Part shown: positions 9,604-19,643 of the stretch, piece by piece
Position numbering within the stretch: position 1 is the first letter of the stretch
Layout of the letters: each line of letters starts with the position of its first letter
From: Phycisphaerales bacterium
Lineage (GTDB): Bacteria; Planctomycetota; Phycisphaerae; UBA1845; UTPLA1
DNA: 64,000 nucleotides
Assembly: GCA_022360095.1 (NCBI GenBank)
Contig: JAKSDK010000714.1
Coordinates: forward strand, 1 to 64,000
Direction of reading: 5' to 3'
The notes under the pieces: model-generated
Seen by the model: only the letters and a program-made list of their open reading frames with translations
Databases searched by the model: none
Told to the model about the DNA's origin: nothing
Made by a program: the position numbers and the translations under genes

Positions 9604-10638
9604 TTATGATGCGATGGCCTGCTTGGCCGTCTTCCGGCCGTTCTCAACGCCTTCGAACCAGCGGACCGTAAGTGGAATTCCTTCTTCGTATCCGACGGTC
9701 GATTGCCAGCCCAGTTCTTTCCTGGCCTTGTCGGTCGCGAAAAAGGTTTGACGGCCCATCAGCCATACCGCGTAACGCGTAATCATAGGCGGCTTCTTCC
9801 AGCGAAACAGATGCCCCAGGCATTCCAGGAAGAAAGCAACTCGATAAGCCAGCTTGAACGGCACGGTCTTTTTCACGCGCGGCGCGCCCAGCGCATCAGC
9901 AAGCAAATCGAAGTACTGCCGCTGGGTCAGTTCGCCGTCGTTGCTACAGTTGTATGCTTGACCGACGGCGTTCGGATTGTCCGCAGCCAGGATGCATGCT
10001 TCGGCCACGTTCCCGGCATACACCACGTTCAATCGATTGTCGCCGTCGCCGAGCAACTTGGCCTTACCTTTACGAATCATGGTGGCCAATCTCGCCAATG
10101 TCGCCCGGTCACGCGGCCCGTAAAGCCAGCTCGGCCGAATGACGGTGTGTTTTACCTTGCTGCCCGCCTCGTGGCGTCGCCACAGCTCATTTTCAACCAT
10201 GACCTTGGCACGCGTATAGTAGGACCACTTGTGTACGTTCACGCCCAACGGTTGAGTCTCGTCGATGACGAGACCCGGCTCATTGCGATGTCCATAAACG
10301 CTGATCGAACTGATATGAATGAACCGGGGAACGCCGGCCTTTTCCGCTGCATCGAACAGATTGTTGGAACCCTCGACCGTGATCTTCACAAATTCGTCCC
10401 ACGGCCCCCAGTCGCCGACCCGTGCCGCCGCATGATAGATGCATTGCACACCCTCGCAGGCCCGCTCCACCGATGCCAGGTTGGTCAGATCCCCCTCGAC
10501 GAGCTCCACGCCCTGCCGTTGAAGCCACTCGACGTTCGAGCCGAACCGGACGAGGGCACGCACGGGGCGATCCTGTTTGCGAAGTTGTTCAACGATATGG
10601 CTGCCTAATAGTCCTGTCGCGCCTGTGACTAGATTCAT
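9604..10638 (-). CDS. NAD(P)-dependent epimerase/dehydratase (extended SDR)
   Basis: This 344-residue protein starts with the Rossmann motif GATGLLGSHI, directly at the N-terminus as in extended short-chain dehydrogenases. It also has the conserved HISSISVYG strand and the catalytic YxxxK (YTRAK, near residue 143). A downstream RPSWLYGPRD motif is typical of nucleotide-sugar epimerases and 3-beta-hydroxysteroid dehydrogenase-like enzymes. The substrate could be a nucleotide sugar, hopanoid or flavonoid-type alcohol; neighbouring genes do not decide. AGGAG lies about 11 nt before the ATG. The NUDIX gene follows closely. Confidence 0.88.
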   Translation of the reverse strand: MNLVTGATGLLGSHIVEQLRKQDRPVRALVRFGSNVEWLQRQGVELVEGDLTNLASVERACEGVQCIYHAAARVGDWGPWDEFVKITVEGSNNLFDAAEKAGVPRFIHISSISVYGHRNEPGLVIDETQPLGVNVHKWSYYTRAKVMVENELWRRHEAGSKVKHTVIRPSWLYGPRDRATLARLATMIRKGKAKLLGDGDNRLNVVYAGNVAEACILAADNPNAVGQAYNCSNDGELTQRQYFDLLADALGAPRVKKTVPFKLAYRVAFFLECLGHLFRWKKPPMITRYAVWLMGRQTFFATDKARKELGWQSTVGYEEGIPLTVRWFEGVENGRKTAKQAIAS

Positions 10639-10745
10639 CTGCGAGGCATCTCCTGTTGCATGAGTGGCGTATCAAAACCGTAGGGACTTATGATGTGTTC
10701 GTCAAGCCAAAGGTCTCAGATCCTGAACATCAATGGCGAACGCAC

Positions 10746-10772
10746 AAAAAGCCCCGGGCCGCCCTGCCCGGG
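10746..10772 (-). terminator. Terminator after the leuS-CYTH unit
   Basis: On the minus strand a CCCGGGC/GCCCGGG hairpin is followed by GCTTTTT. It lies about 55 bases beyond the stop of the CYTH gene, as expected for a rho-independent terminator. It shares its core with the hairpins at 36721 and 52421. Confidence 0.7.
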
Positions 10773-10824
10773 TCAGAGCAGGCGCATGATCCCCAACAAA
10801 CACGATTCGATCGCCGGCGATTTC

Positions 10825-11394
10825 TTAGGACTCCAGCCGAAACTCACGGGAACCTCCCCCCTGCTCCGCGGCATGTTTCGCCAGCATGGATACATAACCG
10901 GCCGATATCAATTCCGAATTCGACAGTTCCAGCCGATCGAGAACCGAAATGATGACGGATTCCGAGGGCCCTTCGACTTCGACGAACGTTCCAAACACCG
11001 GAACCTCGTCCAACTCGACCAGACAATCGTTCATCCTCCAACTCTCGCGGCATTTCTGGAAGAGAAGCCGCTTGCAATAGCCAAGGGCCGCGAGAACCGA
11101 TGTCATGACGCCGACGTCGCCGATCGTCACTTCCAACTCCTCGCGTCTCTTGAAGCCGCTTTTTTGTCGAGGCCCCTTGAACGTCAACGTCGCGCCGGGA
11201 CCTTCTCCGTCCAGCAACTCGATCGAACGAACACGCAGACCGCAACCGGCCCTGCGTAACGATCCGTCCTCCCGATCGAAGATGTGGTTCGTCTCCAGGA
11301 CGCGACCGACATACGTCGCTCCGGCTGCACGTAGTTGGGCTCGCACACGTTCATGCGACGGAACACGAACTTTGCTTTCCAGTTCGATGGGCAT
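10825..11394 (-). CDS. CYTH domain protein (class IV adenylate cyclase/ThTPase-like)
   Basis: This 189-residue protein begins with the diagnostic E-x-E-x-K motif (ELESKV, residues 4-9) of the CYTH superfamily. Alternating charged strands follow, such as GLRVRSI, ATLTFKGP and RREELEVTI, which line the triphosphate tunnel. Family members act on triphosphates: cAMP synthesis from ATP, hydrolysis of thiamine triphosphate, or inorganic tripolyphosphatase. Which of these applies cannot be decided here. The gene starts 14 bases after the leuS stop on the same strand, so it is probably co-transcribed with leuS, and it ends before a good terminator. Confidence 0.88.
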   Translation of the reverse strand: MPIELESKVRVPSHERVRAQLRAAGATYVGRVLETNHIFDREDGSLRRAGCGLRVRSIELLDGEGPGATLTFKGPRQKSGFKRREELEVTIGDVGVMTSVLAALGYCKRLLFQKCRESWRMNDCLVELDEVPVFGTFVEVEGPSESVIISVLDRLELSNSELISAGYVSMLAKHAAEQGGGSREFRLES

Positions 11395-11408
11395 GCGATT
11401 CGACTTCT

Positions 11409-14291
11409 CTATTTCACAATCAAATTCATCATCCGGCCCGGCACGTGGATCGTCTTCACGATCGCGGCACTGCCGATTCGAGCCGTGACTTTCTCATCCG
11501 CCAGCGCAACCTTTCTCACCGTCTCTTCGTCCGCGTCCTTCGCAACGGTGACGCGGCCGACGAGCTTTCCGTTGATCTGGATCGGCACCTCGACCTCCGC
11601 TTCCACCACCCGCGTCGGATCGAAGCTCGGCCATGACGCATAGGCGAGACTCTCTTTCCAGTCGTCGCCCCGCAGTCGTTGCCAGAGTTCTTCGCCAAGG
11701 TGCGGTGCAAATGAGGACAAGATCAAAACGAAACGCTCCGCCTGACTCTTGTGGATGGTCTTGACGCGGTACGCCTCGTTGACGAACTCCATCATGGCTG
11801 AAATCGCCGTATTGAAGGCCATCCGCTCAATGTCTTCCGTGACCTTCTTGATCGTCTTGTGCAGGACCCGTTCAAGCTCCTCATTCGTATCTCCATCAAC
11901 CACCATCGACGACAACCGCTCACCCTCGTCGCCGGCAATCAGCCGCCAGGTTCGCTGAAGGAATCGAAATACGCCGGGCAGATCGCGCGGATTCCACGGC
12001 TTGCTCGCATCCAACGGCCCCATGAACATCTCGTAAAGCCGAAGCGCGTCGGCGCCATGATCGCGAACGACCTCCTCCGGGTTGATCACGTTCTTCAGGG
12101 TCTTCGACATCTTCTCGATCGCGCCATCAAGTTTCTCGCCGTCCGCCTTACGATAAGCGACGTCATCGCGGAACTCGATCTCGTCATAGCCCACGTAGCT
12201 TCCGCGGCTGTCAGTATACGCGAACGCCCGAATCATCCCCTGGTTGAACAGCTTGCCAAACGGCTCCGGCGTCGAGATATAGCCGAGATCGTAGAGCACC
12301 TTATGCCAGAATCGGGAATAAAGCAGGTGCAACACGGCATGTTCGGCGCCGCCAAGATACAGATCGATCCCTCCAGCATGAGGCGTGCCGTCCGCCTTCG
12401 CGGAGACCATCCAATATTGCTCGGCCTCTCGACTGCAAAGTCGTTCATCGTTCGTCGGATCAATAAACCGAAGGTAATACCAACAGGAACCGGCCCACTG
12501 CGGCATCGTGTTCAACTCGCGCCGATAGGTCTTGCCATCGCGATTGACCGTGCACCAATCCCCGGCACGACCCAATGGCGGCGAGGGCGAAGCATCGCTC
12601 CCTTCTTCAACAGGAGCAGGACGAAAGTCATCCAAGTCCGGCAGCGTCAACGGCAGCTCGGATTCATCCAGCGGAACAATTTCGCCGTCGGGACCGTGCA
12701 AAATCGGAAACGGCTCTCCCCAATAGCGTTGCCGACTAAACAGCCAGTCGCGCAGCTTGTAATTGACCATGCCGCAACCCAGCTTCTTTTCTTCCAGCCG
12801 GACGACGATCTTCTTCTTGAATTCGGATGAAGGGAGACCGTCGAATTCACCCGAATTCATCGAGGTTCCTTCGCCGGTAAAGGCCTCACAAAACAAGCCC
12901 GGATCAGAGAGAAACGCGGGAATGCAAACCTCCTGCAACCAACCCAAACTGGTCGTGGATTGCAGCGACTTCGCGACGTCCGTTCGTCCGCGCCGTTTCG
13001 CATAGTCCGCGTCGACGCCCTTTGAAATGATCTGTTTTCGCAACCACTCTTCCGGCGGCATGACCACCGGGACAATCGGCAAATCAAACTGCTTGGCAAA
13101 CTCGAAGTCGCGCGTATCCCCGGCCGGCACGGCCATGATCGCACCCGTGCCGTAGGTGATCAGCACATAGTCCGCCACCCAAACAGGAATCCGTGCCCGT
13201 GGATCGCCCTCCGGAAAAACCGGATTGATCGCATAGCCGCCCGTGGGAACGCCTGTTTTTTCTTTGGCCTCCGCCGTCCGCGCAAGCTCGGACCTTTGCG
13301 TCGCCGCCCGGCAGTATTGCCGTACCGATTCCCGGTGTTCCGGCGTGGTGATTTTCTCAACGAGCGGATGCTCCGGCGCCAGAACCATGTAGGTGGCGCC
13401 GAAAAGCGTGTCCGGACGCGTCGTGAAAATCTCCAGCACGTCATCAACGCCGTCGACCCGAAACCTCACCTGGGCGCCTTCGCTGCGTCCAATCCAGTTT
13501 CGCTGCATAAGCTTGACCGACTCGGGCCATGACAGCGTTTCCAGATCCTTTTCCAAACGATCGGCGTACTTCGTAATCCGCAACATCCACTGGCGCATCG
13601 GCCGCCGATAGACCGGATGATTGCCGCGATCACTACGCCCCTCGTTCGTGACTTCCTCGTTTGACAATACGGTGCCCAGCGCAGGACACCAGTTCACCGG
13701 GACTTCCGCGAGATAAGCCAGTCGATGTGAATCGATGAAGTCTTGTGTCGCCTTCTCGCCTTTCGCCTGAATGTCGGATGGAATGTCGAGTTCGGTGATT
13801 GGCCGTGCCTTGTCCGCATGCTCATCATACCAGCTGTTAAACAGCTTCAGAAAAATCCACTGCGTCCAGCGATAGTACTTCGGATCGGTCGTGGCAATCT
13901 CTCGGTCCCAGTCGTAGCTGAAACCAAGCATCTTCAACTGCCGACGGAAATTGCCGACATTCCTCTCGGTTGTCAGGGCGGGGTGCTGTCCCGTTTCAAC
14001 CGCGTGCTGCTCCGCAGGAAGACCGAAGGCGTCCCAACCCATGGGATGAAGAACATGGTCGCCTTGCATCCTTCGATACCGGGCGATGATATCGGTCGCC
14101 GTATATCCTTCCGGATGGCCGACATGCAGGCCGGCTCCGCTTGGATACGGAAACATGTCGAGAATGTAAAACTTGCGCCGCTGCGGGTCGAAGCCACGCT
14201 CTCCCGGATTCGGTGTCCGAAACGTGTTGTGCTCTTCCCAATAACGCTGCCACTTCGGCTCGATCGCTCTCGGCGAATAGTCTCCAGGCAT
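11409..14291 (-). CDS. leuS: Leucyl-tRNA synthetase
   Basis: This 960-residue protein charges tRNA-Leu with leucine in the cytoplasm. The class I HIGH motif appears as HVGH within [12 protein letters not shown] near residue 55. The KMSKS loop is intact (EKMSKTLKN, near residue 720). The CP1 editing domain lies between, with the threonine-rich TTRPDTLFG segment and the [15 protein letters not shown] motif. Length and domain order fit bacterial LeuRS. The ATG at 14291 has AAGGTGA about 8 nt upstream. It is followed closely by the CYTH gene. Confidence 0.97.
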   Translation of the reverse strand: MPGDYSPRAIEPKWQRYWEEHNTFRTPNPGERGFDPQRRKFYILDMFPYPSGAGLHVGHPEGYTATDIIARYRRMQGDHVLHPMGWDAFGLPAEQHAVETGQHPALTTERNVGNFRRQLKMLGFSYDWDREIATTDPKYYRWTQWIFLKLFNSWYDEHADKARPITELDIPSDIQAKGEKATQDFIDSHRLAYLAEVPVNWCPALGTVLSNEEVTNEGRSDRGNHPVYRRPMRQWMLRITKYADRLEKDLETLSWPESVKLMQRNWIGRSEGAQVRFRVDGVDDVLEIFTTRPDTLFGATYMVLAPEHPLVEKITTPEHRESVRQYCRAATQRSELARTAEAKEKTGVPTGGYAINPVFPEGDPRARIPVWVADYVLITYGTGAIMAVPAGDTRDFEFAKQFDLPIVPVVMPPEEWLRKQIISKGVDADYAKRRGRTDVAKSLQSTTSLGWLQEVCIPAFLSDPGLFCEAFTGEGTSMNSGEFDGLPSSEFKKKIVVRLEEKKLGCGMVNYKLRDWLFSRQRYWGEPFPILHGPDGEIVPLDESELPLTLPDLDDFRPAPVEEGSDASPSPPLGRAGDWCTVNRDGKTYRRELNTMPQWAGSCWYYLRFIDPTNDERLCSREAEQYWMVSAKADGTPHAGGIDLYLGGAEHAVLHLLYSRFWHKVLYDLGYISTPEPFGKLFNQGMIRAFAYTDSRGSYVGYDEIEFRDDVAYRKADGEKLDGAIEKMSKTLKNVINPEEVVRDHGADALRLYEMFMGPLDASKPWNPRDLPGVFRFLQRTWRLIAGDEGERLSSMVVDGDTNEELERVLHKTIKKVTEDIERMAFNTAISAMMEFVNEAYRVKTIHKSQAERFVLILSSFAPHLGEELWQRLRGDDWKESLAYASWPSFDPTRVVEAEVEVPIQINGKLVGRVTVAKDADEETVRKVALADEKVTARIGSAAIVKTIHVPGRMMNLIVK

Positions 14292-14688
14292 CGATCTTCA
14301 CCTTGCCTCGTTCGTCCATAGGGTATTCGACATCTCGTTCCATATCGCGAACAACGCAGTGTATGTCGAACCGGCGCTACGGCCAATCAGACCACGATAT
14401 CGGACGGCGATCGACCACAGCAGCGGGGCAGTCGCGCACGAAAAACAAACATCCCGGCCCTGAGACAGCGGCCGCGTTTCTTCAGAACAACCCGTCCGCA
14501 CAAACTGACCTGCCCTCGATCAGCGTCAAGCGCCGGCCACGATCAATAAATAGCTGAAATAACACAACTTACGGCCAAATTAAGCCGTGCGTCCCGGCTC
14601 GACCAACGGGGCATGGTGATTGCTCCGTTCGGCTTCTCGATTGCGACGAGGTCGGCGGATACCGATGCCTGTCGCCGGGAGGATAAGA
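14292..14688. other. Divergent spacer upstream of leuS
   Basis: About 400 bases between leuS and the small coiled-coil gene. The open frames here look like shadows without ribosome-binding sites. An AT-richer patch near 14540-14575 is a plausible promoter area. No T-box leader or other riboswitch was recognised before leuS. Confidence 0.4.
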
Positions 14689-14952
14689 ATGGACGAACGC
14701 GGATTTCAAACCAAACTCAACGAGTTGCTACAGGAAATCGGCAGCCTGCCGGAAAGCGAGCGGGCGAAGCTTGAGAGTCTTGCACAAGAGACCAAGGAAC
14801 GGCATGAGAAGCTCAAAAAAACCGTCGGCGGCCTTCAGGATTCCATCGATTATCTTCGGCTGTCGATCAAGTATCTCCTGTTCGATCTCGAAGCAACGCG
14901 ACGCGAAAACAACTACTTGCGAAAGATTCTCGAAGAGGAACACGATTCCTGA
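14689..14952 (+). CDS. Small coiled-coil protein of unknown function
   Basis: The ATG at 14689 is chosen because GGGAGG lies about 7 nt upstream; a longer in-frame start at 14620 has no such site. The 87-residue product is almost entirely helical and charged. Heptad-like segments (LQDSIDYLRLSIKYLLFDLEATRRENNYLRK, taken in part) suggest a coiled coil over about residues 20-80. There is no signal peptide or membrane segment, so it is probably cytoplasmic and oligomeric. No family is recognised. A run of hairpins that may be an RNA gene or a long 3' UTR follows. Confidence 0.7.
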   Translation: MDERGFQTKLNELLQEIGSLPESERAKLESLAQETKERHEKLKKTVGGLQDSIDYLRLSIKYLLFDLEATRRENNYLRKILEEEHDS

Positions 14953-14984
14953 ATCGTTCGCTCGGACTCACTTGTCGACGCATG

Positions 14985-15237
14985 ACCGGCATGACGGCCG
15001 GTGACGATACACGCCATCCCTGGTTGCGTCCGGCCAACTCGGACGTGTGATTCCAACTGCAAGACCCTTCAGGTCTCACGGGAGAGTGAGACTTGAAGCC
15101 AAGAGGTTGGGGGGCCTTGAGGACCGCAGAGGAATCCAAACCAAGATGAGTTGCCCGACTCGCTCCATGGGCGGCTCCACCAACTTGGAGGGACGAAGAA
15201 GCGCAGGCAAGCACCCGCCTGCGTTTCTTCATTTTTA
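14985..15237 (+). ncRNA. Candidate structured RNA ending in a terminator
   Basis: No protein is convincing here, but four hairpins follow one another: ACCGGC/GCCGGT (14985-15002), CGTCCG/CGGACG (15027-15045), a 13-bp stem with one G-U pair and a GGGAGA loop (15067-15098), and a 14-bp terminator stem with a T-rich tail (15195-15237). This could be an independent small RNA or a structured 3' UTR of the coiled-coil gene. I see no signature of 6S, SRP, tmRNA or RNase P RNA. Confidence 0.35.
15195..15237 (+). terminator. Rho-independent terminator
   Basis: GAAGAAGCGCAGGC pairs with GCCTGCGTTTCTTC (one G-U pair) across an 8-base loop. It is followed by a T-rich stretch (ATTTTTA). It ends the transcript from the coiled-coil gene or the candidate RNA. 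Confidence 0.7.
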
Positions 15238-15244
15238 CCGTAGG

Positions 15245-15490
15245 AAACGTCAAAAAGTCAAAAAGTCAAAACGTCAAAAAATCAAAAAGTCAAAACGTCA
15301 AAAAATCAAAAAGTCAAAACTTCAAAAAATCAAAAAGTCAAAAAACAGGAGAAACGTCAAAATGTAGAACCTGCAAAACTCTCCGACTCTTTCTTGTTTT
15401 GGCGTTTTGACTTTTTGATGCTTTCTTTCTTGTTTTGACTTTTTGACGTTTTGATGTTTTGACGTTTCTTTTGACGTTTTGACGTTTCTC
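15245..15490. repeat. Inverted array of GTCAAAA-type short repeats
   Basis: The left arm (15245-15364) consists of GTCAAAAA, GTCAAAAC and TCAAAAA units. Inside it a 24-bp unit (GTCAAAAC, GTCAAAAAA, TCAAAAA) occurs three times in tandem at 15265-15336; the third copy has one base change. The right arm (15395-15490) carries the same units in reverse complement (TTTTGAC, TTTTGACG), less regularly. The arms are separated by about 30 bases. Lysine-rich frames over the array are a by-product of its composition, not credible genes. It directly precedes the O-antigen ligase-like gene. Confidence 0.9.
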
Positions 15491-15506
15491 TGCGACCATT
15501 GAAACG

Positions 15507-18158
15507 ATGTCCCGCGCTGTCACACGCTTTTTGGTCGTCATCGTCATTACCGCGAACGCAGGTGCGACCCTGTTCTATTCGGGCACCGGCCCCATCGATC
15601 CTGCTTCCGCCATGATGGCCGCGACGACATGGAATCCCGTCCTGTATCGGATCGCAGAGGCCTTGACCTTGCCGATCCCGACTGGCGGCATTGTCGACGT
15701 TCGCGATGGGATCTTACTCACCCTGCTTGGCGCAGCTTTGTTGGTGCTCGGCGCCACCATGCTTCTCGACGGCCGCCGGACGCCTTCTCAACTTCGAACC
15801 CAATCGCAAAATCCCGCAGAACGCTGGCTGTGGATCACGACAGGCGGCGTGACAATCATCGCGATTCTATCGAGTATTGGTAACTCATCGTTTGATCTAT
15901 CCTGGGGATGGATCGTCCGATTTGCCGCCGGCGCCGGCTGGGCAATTCTATTGGCACGAGTGTTCACGAAAGCCATGATCAGGCAAACCGTCATCGGACT
16001 GCTGGCCGTCGCAACGTCGAGCCTCCTGCTCACCATCGCGCACCGCGCGGACCTCCATCTCACTCATTTCCGTTGGCCCATCGGTCCGATCACAATCACC
16101 GCAGCCCTCGCAGCAGTTTGGGCGGCGCTTGCGGCAGGCATCGTCGCAACGACCGTCTCTCATCGACGGCTTAACTGGGGAGTGATCCTTGCCTTCGTGA
16201 CGTGCCTGATTTGCATCTATGTGCTGCAACAAACCGGACGCCGCGCCCCGGCGCTGGGGTTCGCAACAGGCGTCGGGTTGGTGGGCGCGATGCTCGTCTG
16301 GAACGAATTCAAAACTCGCCGAGCCAAGGTCATTCTCCTCGGCATCATCGCCGCGGCATTCATCTCGGGCGCGTCCTATGTCATCCTTCAATCCCGTGCC
16401 ACGGAGCGAACGAAATCCGGCCCCATCGCATTGCGTCTGGCCCTTTGGAAAACTTCGGCGGGGATGATCTGGAATCGACTTTCGCTGGGCTCCGGTCCAG
16501 ACACGTTCGTCGTCGAAATGACCAATGCCCTTACGCCACGCCGAGCCGAGTCTCCGCATTTCTATCATGGCGACATCAGCGTCAACGCTCACAACGAATG
16601 GATCCAATCGGCCGTGGAACTCGGCGTGCCCGGCGGATTGTTCTATCTGGCCGTTCCTCTCGGTCCGATGTGGCTGGCCTGGCGTCGACGCCGCGCCCAC
16701 GCGGAATTCGTGGAGTCAGACGGTAACGAACGCTTTTCTTTCATGCCGGACTTGAAAGATCGTGCCATATTAACGGCACTCTGCGCAGGACTCATCACCG
16801 TCATCACGACGGATGCAGCCAGCATCACGCTTCGCGATTCGATCATGCCTGTCACGTACTGGACACTGATCGGGCTTCTCGCGGCATGTTTCCGGAAAAC
16901 AGTACGGCATGAAAAAAAACAGCCCGTTGAATCCGATTCAACGGTCCGGCCATCAAAGCATTTCGCCGCGACGATCCGAGCCGTTGTACTCATTGTCTTG
17001 TCCATCTTCTGCATCGGAATTTCTTACAAGGACCTGTCGAACGCCCGCAAGTCGCCGGCGGAGGCTTCGATCCTTCTGGATGAAACCCCTACCCGCCTCT
17101 TTTCCGCCAAGACGCTCACCGCCCGTGAAAACATGGCTCGGCGCGCATCTCGTCTTGCGCGATCTCATCCCGACGAGACACGAATCGAGAAGGCCCTCAC
17201 GCGCTGGCGCGCCCATTATCTGCTTATCCCCGGACTCGCGGATACGCCCTCCCGTTACGCCGACGCGCTATTGTTAGGAGGTCGCAAGGACCAGGCGCGG
17301 CGAGTCTTGGAACACGCACTCAGTCCGAGCCTGAATCCTTACGAACCAACGGCCAACACGCTCTATGCGAAGCACTTCGCAAACAATGATCCTGTCGCAG
17401 CATTGCGATGTGTCCAGCGTGCGCTTCGCCATAGCGCGCTGAACGCTGCGTTGGTGGAAATCCTAAAGGATGCCGCCACAGATGCAGGCGTCAACGACGT
17501 TCTCCGGAATGAGTTGCCCGACGCGCGCAAGAGGGTGTCCTCCAAAACGCCGCCGTCGGCCACCGACGTCTCGATCGAATTGCTGCGAATCCATGCCTTT
17601 CTCCGGTTTGATGCTGGACAACACGCGCAGGCTCTGGCGGACCAACGATTGATTGCGGAGTATTATGCCTTTCTGGAAAAAACGAATCACCGCTATCGAC
17701 GTGGCCACGATGCTGAAACAGACGCCTTTTTTCTTCTCGCCAAAATGCTCTATGAATCGGACCCCGCCAATTACCGGGAAGCCTACGATGCCATCGTTGC
17801 CGCCGAACGATATGCCATTCTCGGCATCCGACACGATCAGGTCCGCAATCCTCAACCGGAATACGGTTTTGTCGTCGGACAAGTCGTGCCGACTGAAACC
17901 CTGCCCCGACGGTGGTATCCGCTCTGGAACTTGTCAGCCCTATTGAAGGTCGTCTCAGGCCATGATCAGTTCCTGGAATACCGGATCTTCTTCGGCCGCC
18001 CGCCTCAAGATTGGAACCAGAGGGTCTTGAACCGTGAGCTGGCACGGCTGGCGCGTCGGGCCTACGAAGACCTGACTCGAATTCCCGCTGGAAAGCGTCC
18101 CAGGCATTACAATAGCCTGCCGGACATGGCGAACCGGTATTCAAACTCAGGATCGTAG
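15507..18158 (+). CDS. O-antigen ligase/polymerase-like membrane protein with soluble C-terminal domain
   Basis: This is an 883-residue protein. The first 500 residues contain about ten hydrophobic segments. Between them lies the periplasmic loop typical of the O-antigen ligase (Wzy_C) family: RLALWKTSAGM, GSGPDTF, then NAHNEWIQSAVELGVPGG. Family members polymerise or ligate lipid-linked glycans at the outer face of the inner membrane. The C-terminal 380 residues are soluble and helical and resemble TPR repeats, a common addition in planctomycete and delta-proteobacterial members. The start at 15507 has no strong Shine-Dalgarno sequence, and the repeat array ends only 17 bases upstream, so promoter and leader are unclear. 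Its glycan substrate is unknown. Confidence 0.8.
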   Translation: MSRAVTRFLVVIVITANAGATLFYSGTGPIDPASAMMAATTWNPVLYRIAEALTLPIPTGGIVDVRDGILLTLLGAALLVLGATMLLDGRRTPSQLRTQSQNPAERWLWITTGGVTIIAILSSIGNSSFDLSWGWIVRFAAGAGWAILLARVFTKAMIRQTVIGLLAVATSSLLLTIAHRADLHLTHFRWPIGPITITAALAAVWAALAAGIVATTVSHRRLNWGVILAFVTCLICIYVLQQTGRRAPALGFATGVGLVGAMLVWNEFKTRRAKVILLGIIAAAFISGASYVILQSRATERTKSGPIALRLALWKTSAGMIWNRLSLGSGPDTFVVEMTNALTPRRAESPHFYHGDISVNAHNEWIQSAVELGVPGGLFYLAVPLGPMWLAWRRRRAHAEFVESDGNERFSFMPDLKDRAILTALCAGLITVITTDAASITLRDSIMPVTYWTLIGLLAACFRKTVRHEKKQPVESDSTVRPSKHFAATIRAVVLIVLSIFCIGISYKDLSNARKSPAEASILLDETPTRLFSAKTLTARENMARRASRLARSHPDETRIEKALTRWRAHYLLIPGLADTPSRYADALLLGGRKDQARRVLEHALSPSLNPYEPTANTLYAKHFANNDPVAALRCVQRALRHSALNAALVEILKDAATDAGVNDVLRNELPDARKRVSSKTPPSATDVSIELLRIHAFLRFDAGQHAQALADQRLIAEYYAFLEKTNHRYRRGHDAETDAFFLLAKMLYESDPANYREAYDAIVAAERYAILGIRHDQVRNPQPEYGFVVGQVVPTETLPRRWYPLWNLSALLKVVSGHDQFLEYRIFFGRPPQDWNQRVLNRELARLARRAYEDLTRIPAGKRPRHYNSLPDMANRYSNSGS

Positions 18159-18207
18159 GTTTGGTGTTGCTCATAAGACCCCGGGCTTCTTAGGAGATCA
18201 CGGCTCC

Positions 18208-19629
18208 ATGATGAACGTAACTTTCCACGGCGCGGCACAGGAAGTCACCGGTTCCCTGCACGTTATCGAGGCGGATGGGATGAAAGTGGCATTGGATTGC
18301 GGCCTGTTTCAGGGGCGACGTGCCGAGTCGAATGCCAAGAACGAGGAGTTTCCTTTCGATCCGAGTGAAATCCATGCCGTCGTCCTGTCCCACGCCCACA
18401 TCGATCACTGCGGACGTCTGCCATTGCTCGTAAGAAAGGGATTCACCGGCCGAATCTTCACCACGCCGGCCACACGAGACCTATGTGCGCTACTTCTGAG
18501 AGACTCCGCCCACATTCAAGCGGAAGACGTCAAATACCTAAATAAAAAACGGGCTCGAAAAGGAGAACCGCCCGTCAGCCCGCTTTATGAAGATGTCGAT
18601 TCCGTCCGTACACTCAAACTGTTCCACACGGTTCCTCAAGAACAGCCCTTTTGGATGACCAAGCGGCTAAAAGGCTGCTTCCATCACGCCGGACACATGC
18701 TCGGCTCATCCATGGTTGAACTCGAATACAATCCGCCTGACGGGAAACAACCCGTCAAGCTGGTCTTCAGCGGCGACTTGGGACGGTTCGGCACGCCGAT
18801 CCTTCGCGACCCGCATCCCCTGCCACGATGTGATTATCTGATTATCGAGAGCACCTATGGCGGACGCAGGCATCCCCCGACTTCAGACCTCAAGGGACAA
18901 CTGGCTGAAGTTGTCAACGAAACGATAAAACGACGGGGTAAACTGATCATCCCGGCGTTCAGCGTCGGTCGAACACAGGTGATTGTCTATTTTCTCCACC
19001 AGCTCCAGCAGGAAGGGCGCATTCCCCCGATTCCCACATACATCGACAGCCCCCTGGCCGTCAACGCAACCGAGGTCTTTCGACTGCACCCCGAACTTTT
19101 CGATGCCGATGCGAAAGACTTTCAACGCGAAACCGGCGACATCCTCGGATCGTCCTCCTGCACCTACATCCGCGACGTCGAGGAAAGCAAGAAGATCAAC
19201 CGGCGACGAAATTCCTGCATCGTGATCTCAGCCAGCGGAATGTGCGAGGCCGGGCGAATCCGACACCACCTAAAAAACACCATTCGCAGCGCGAAGAACA
19301 CGATCCTCATCGTCGGCTTCCAGGCGGCCCACACGCTGGGCAGACGAATCGTGGAAAAACAGGAAAAGATCCGAATCTTCGGTCAGACGTTCAAGGTCAA
19401 GGCACAGGTGACCGCCCTGAACGGCTTTAGCGCGCACTCGGACCGTGATGAACTTCAGCGGCTGCTAAAACCACTCGTCCCGCATTGCAAACAGACCTTT
19501 CTCGTACACGGTGAAATCGATCAAATGAAGGTGATGCAGGACACGATGCGCACGGATGGATTCCGCCAGGTCGAAATGCCGGCCTCGGGCCAAACCTTCC
19601 ATCTCAACGGATTGCCGGGATCACATTGA
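18208..19629 (+). CDS. Beta-CASP metallo-beta-lactamase-fold ribonuclease
   Basis: This 473-residue protein has the MBL-fold zinc motif SHAHIDH (near residue 61), a second-metal region (GHMLGSSMVELE, SGDLGR) and the C-terminal FSAHSDRDEL and HGEIDQM motifs. The beta-CASP insertion between them matches the CPSF73/YSH1-type family rather than RNase J. Such proteins are RNA endo- or exonucleases acting in the cytoplasm. All zinc ligands I can identify are present, so it should be active. The start could be either of two adjacent ATGs (18208 or 18211). It converges on the following lipoprotein gene. Confidence 0.9.
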   Translation: MMNVTFHGAAQEVTGSLHVIEADGMKVALDCGLFQGRRAESNAKNEEFPFDPSEIHAVVLSHAHIDHCGRLPLLVRKGFTGRIFTTPATRDLCALLLRDSAHIQAEDVKYLNKKRARKGEPPVSPLYEDVDSVRTLKLFHTVPQEQPFWMTKRLKGCFHHAGHMLGSSMVELEYNPPDGKQPVKLVFSGDLGRFGTPILRDPHPLPRCDYLIIESTYGGRRHPPTSDLKGQLAEVVNETIKRRGKLIIPAFSVGRTQVIVYFLHQLQQEGRIPPIPTYIDSPLAVNATEVFRLHPELFDADAKDFQRETGDILGSSSCTYIRDVEESKKINRRRNSCIVISASGMCEAGRIRHHLKNTIRSAKNTILIVGFQAAHTLGRRIVEKQEKIRIFGQTFKVKAQVTALNGFSAHSDRDELQRLLKPLVPHCKQTFLVHGEIDQMKVMQDTMRTDGFRQVEMPASGQTFHLNGLPGSH

Positions 19630-19643
19630 TAAAAGCGAATCGG

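Noticed and set aside
15245..15361. CRISPR-like interpretation of the short repeats
   Set aside because: Units are 7-9 bp without unique spacers, and no cas genes are in the window.
15047..15547. Lysine-rich open frames on both strands over the GTCAAAA array
   Set aside because: The Lys/Arg/Ser-only composition follows directly from the repeat units, both strands give similar frames, and there is no ribosome-binding site. These are repeat artefacts.
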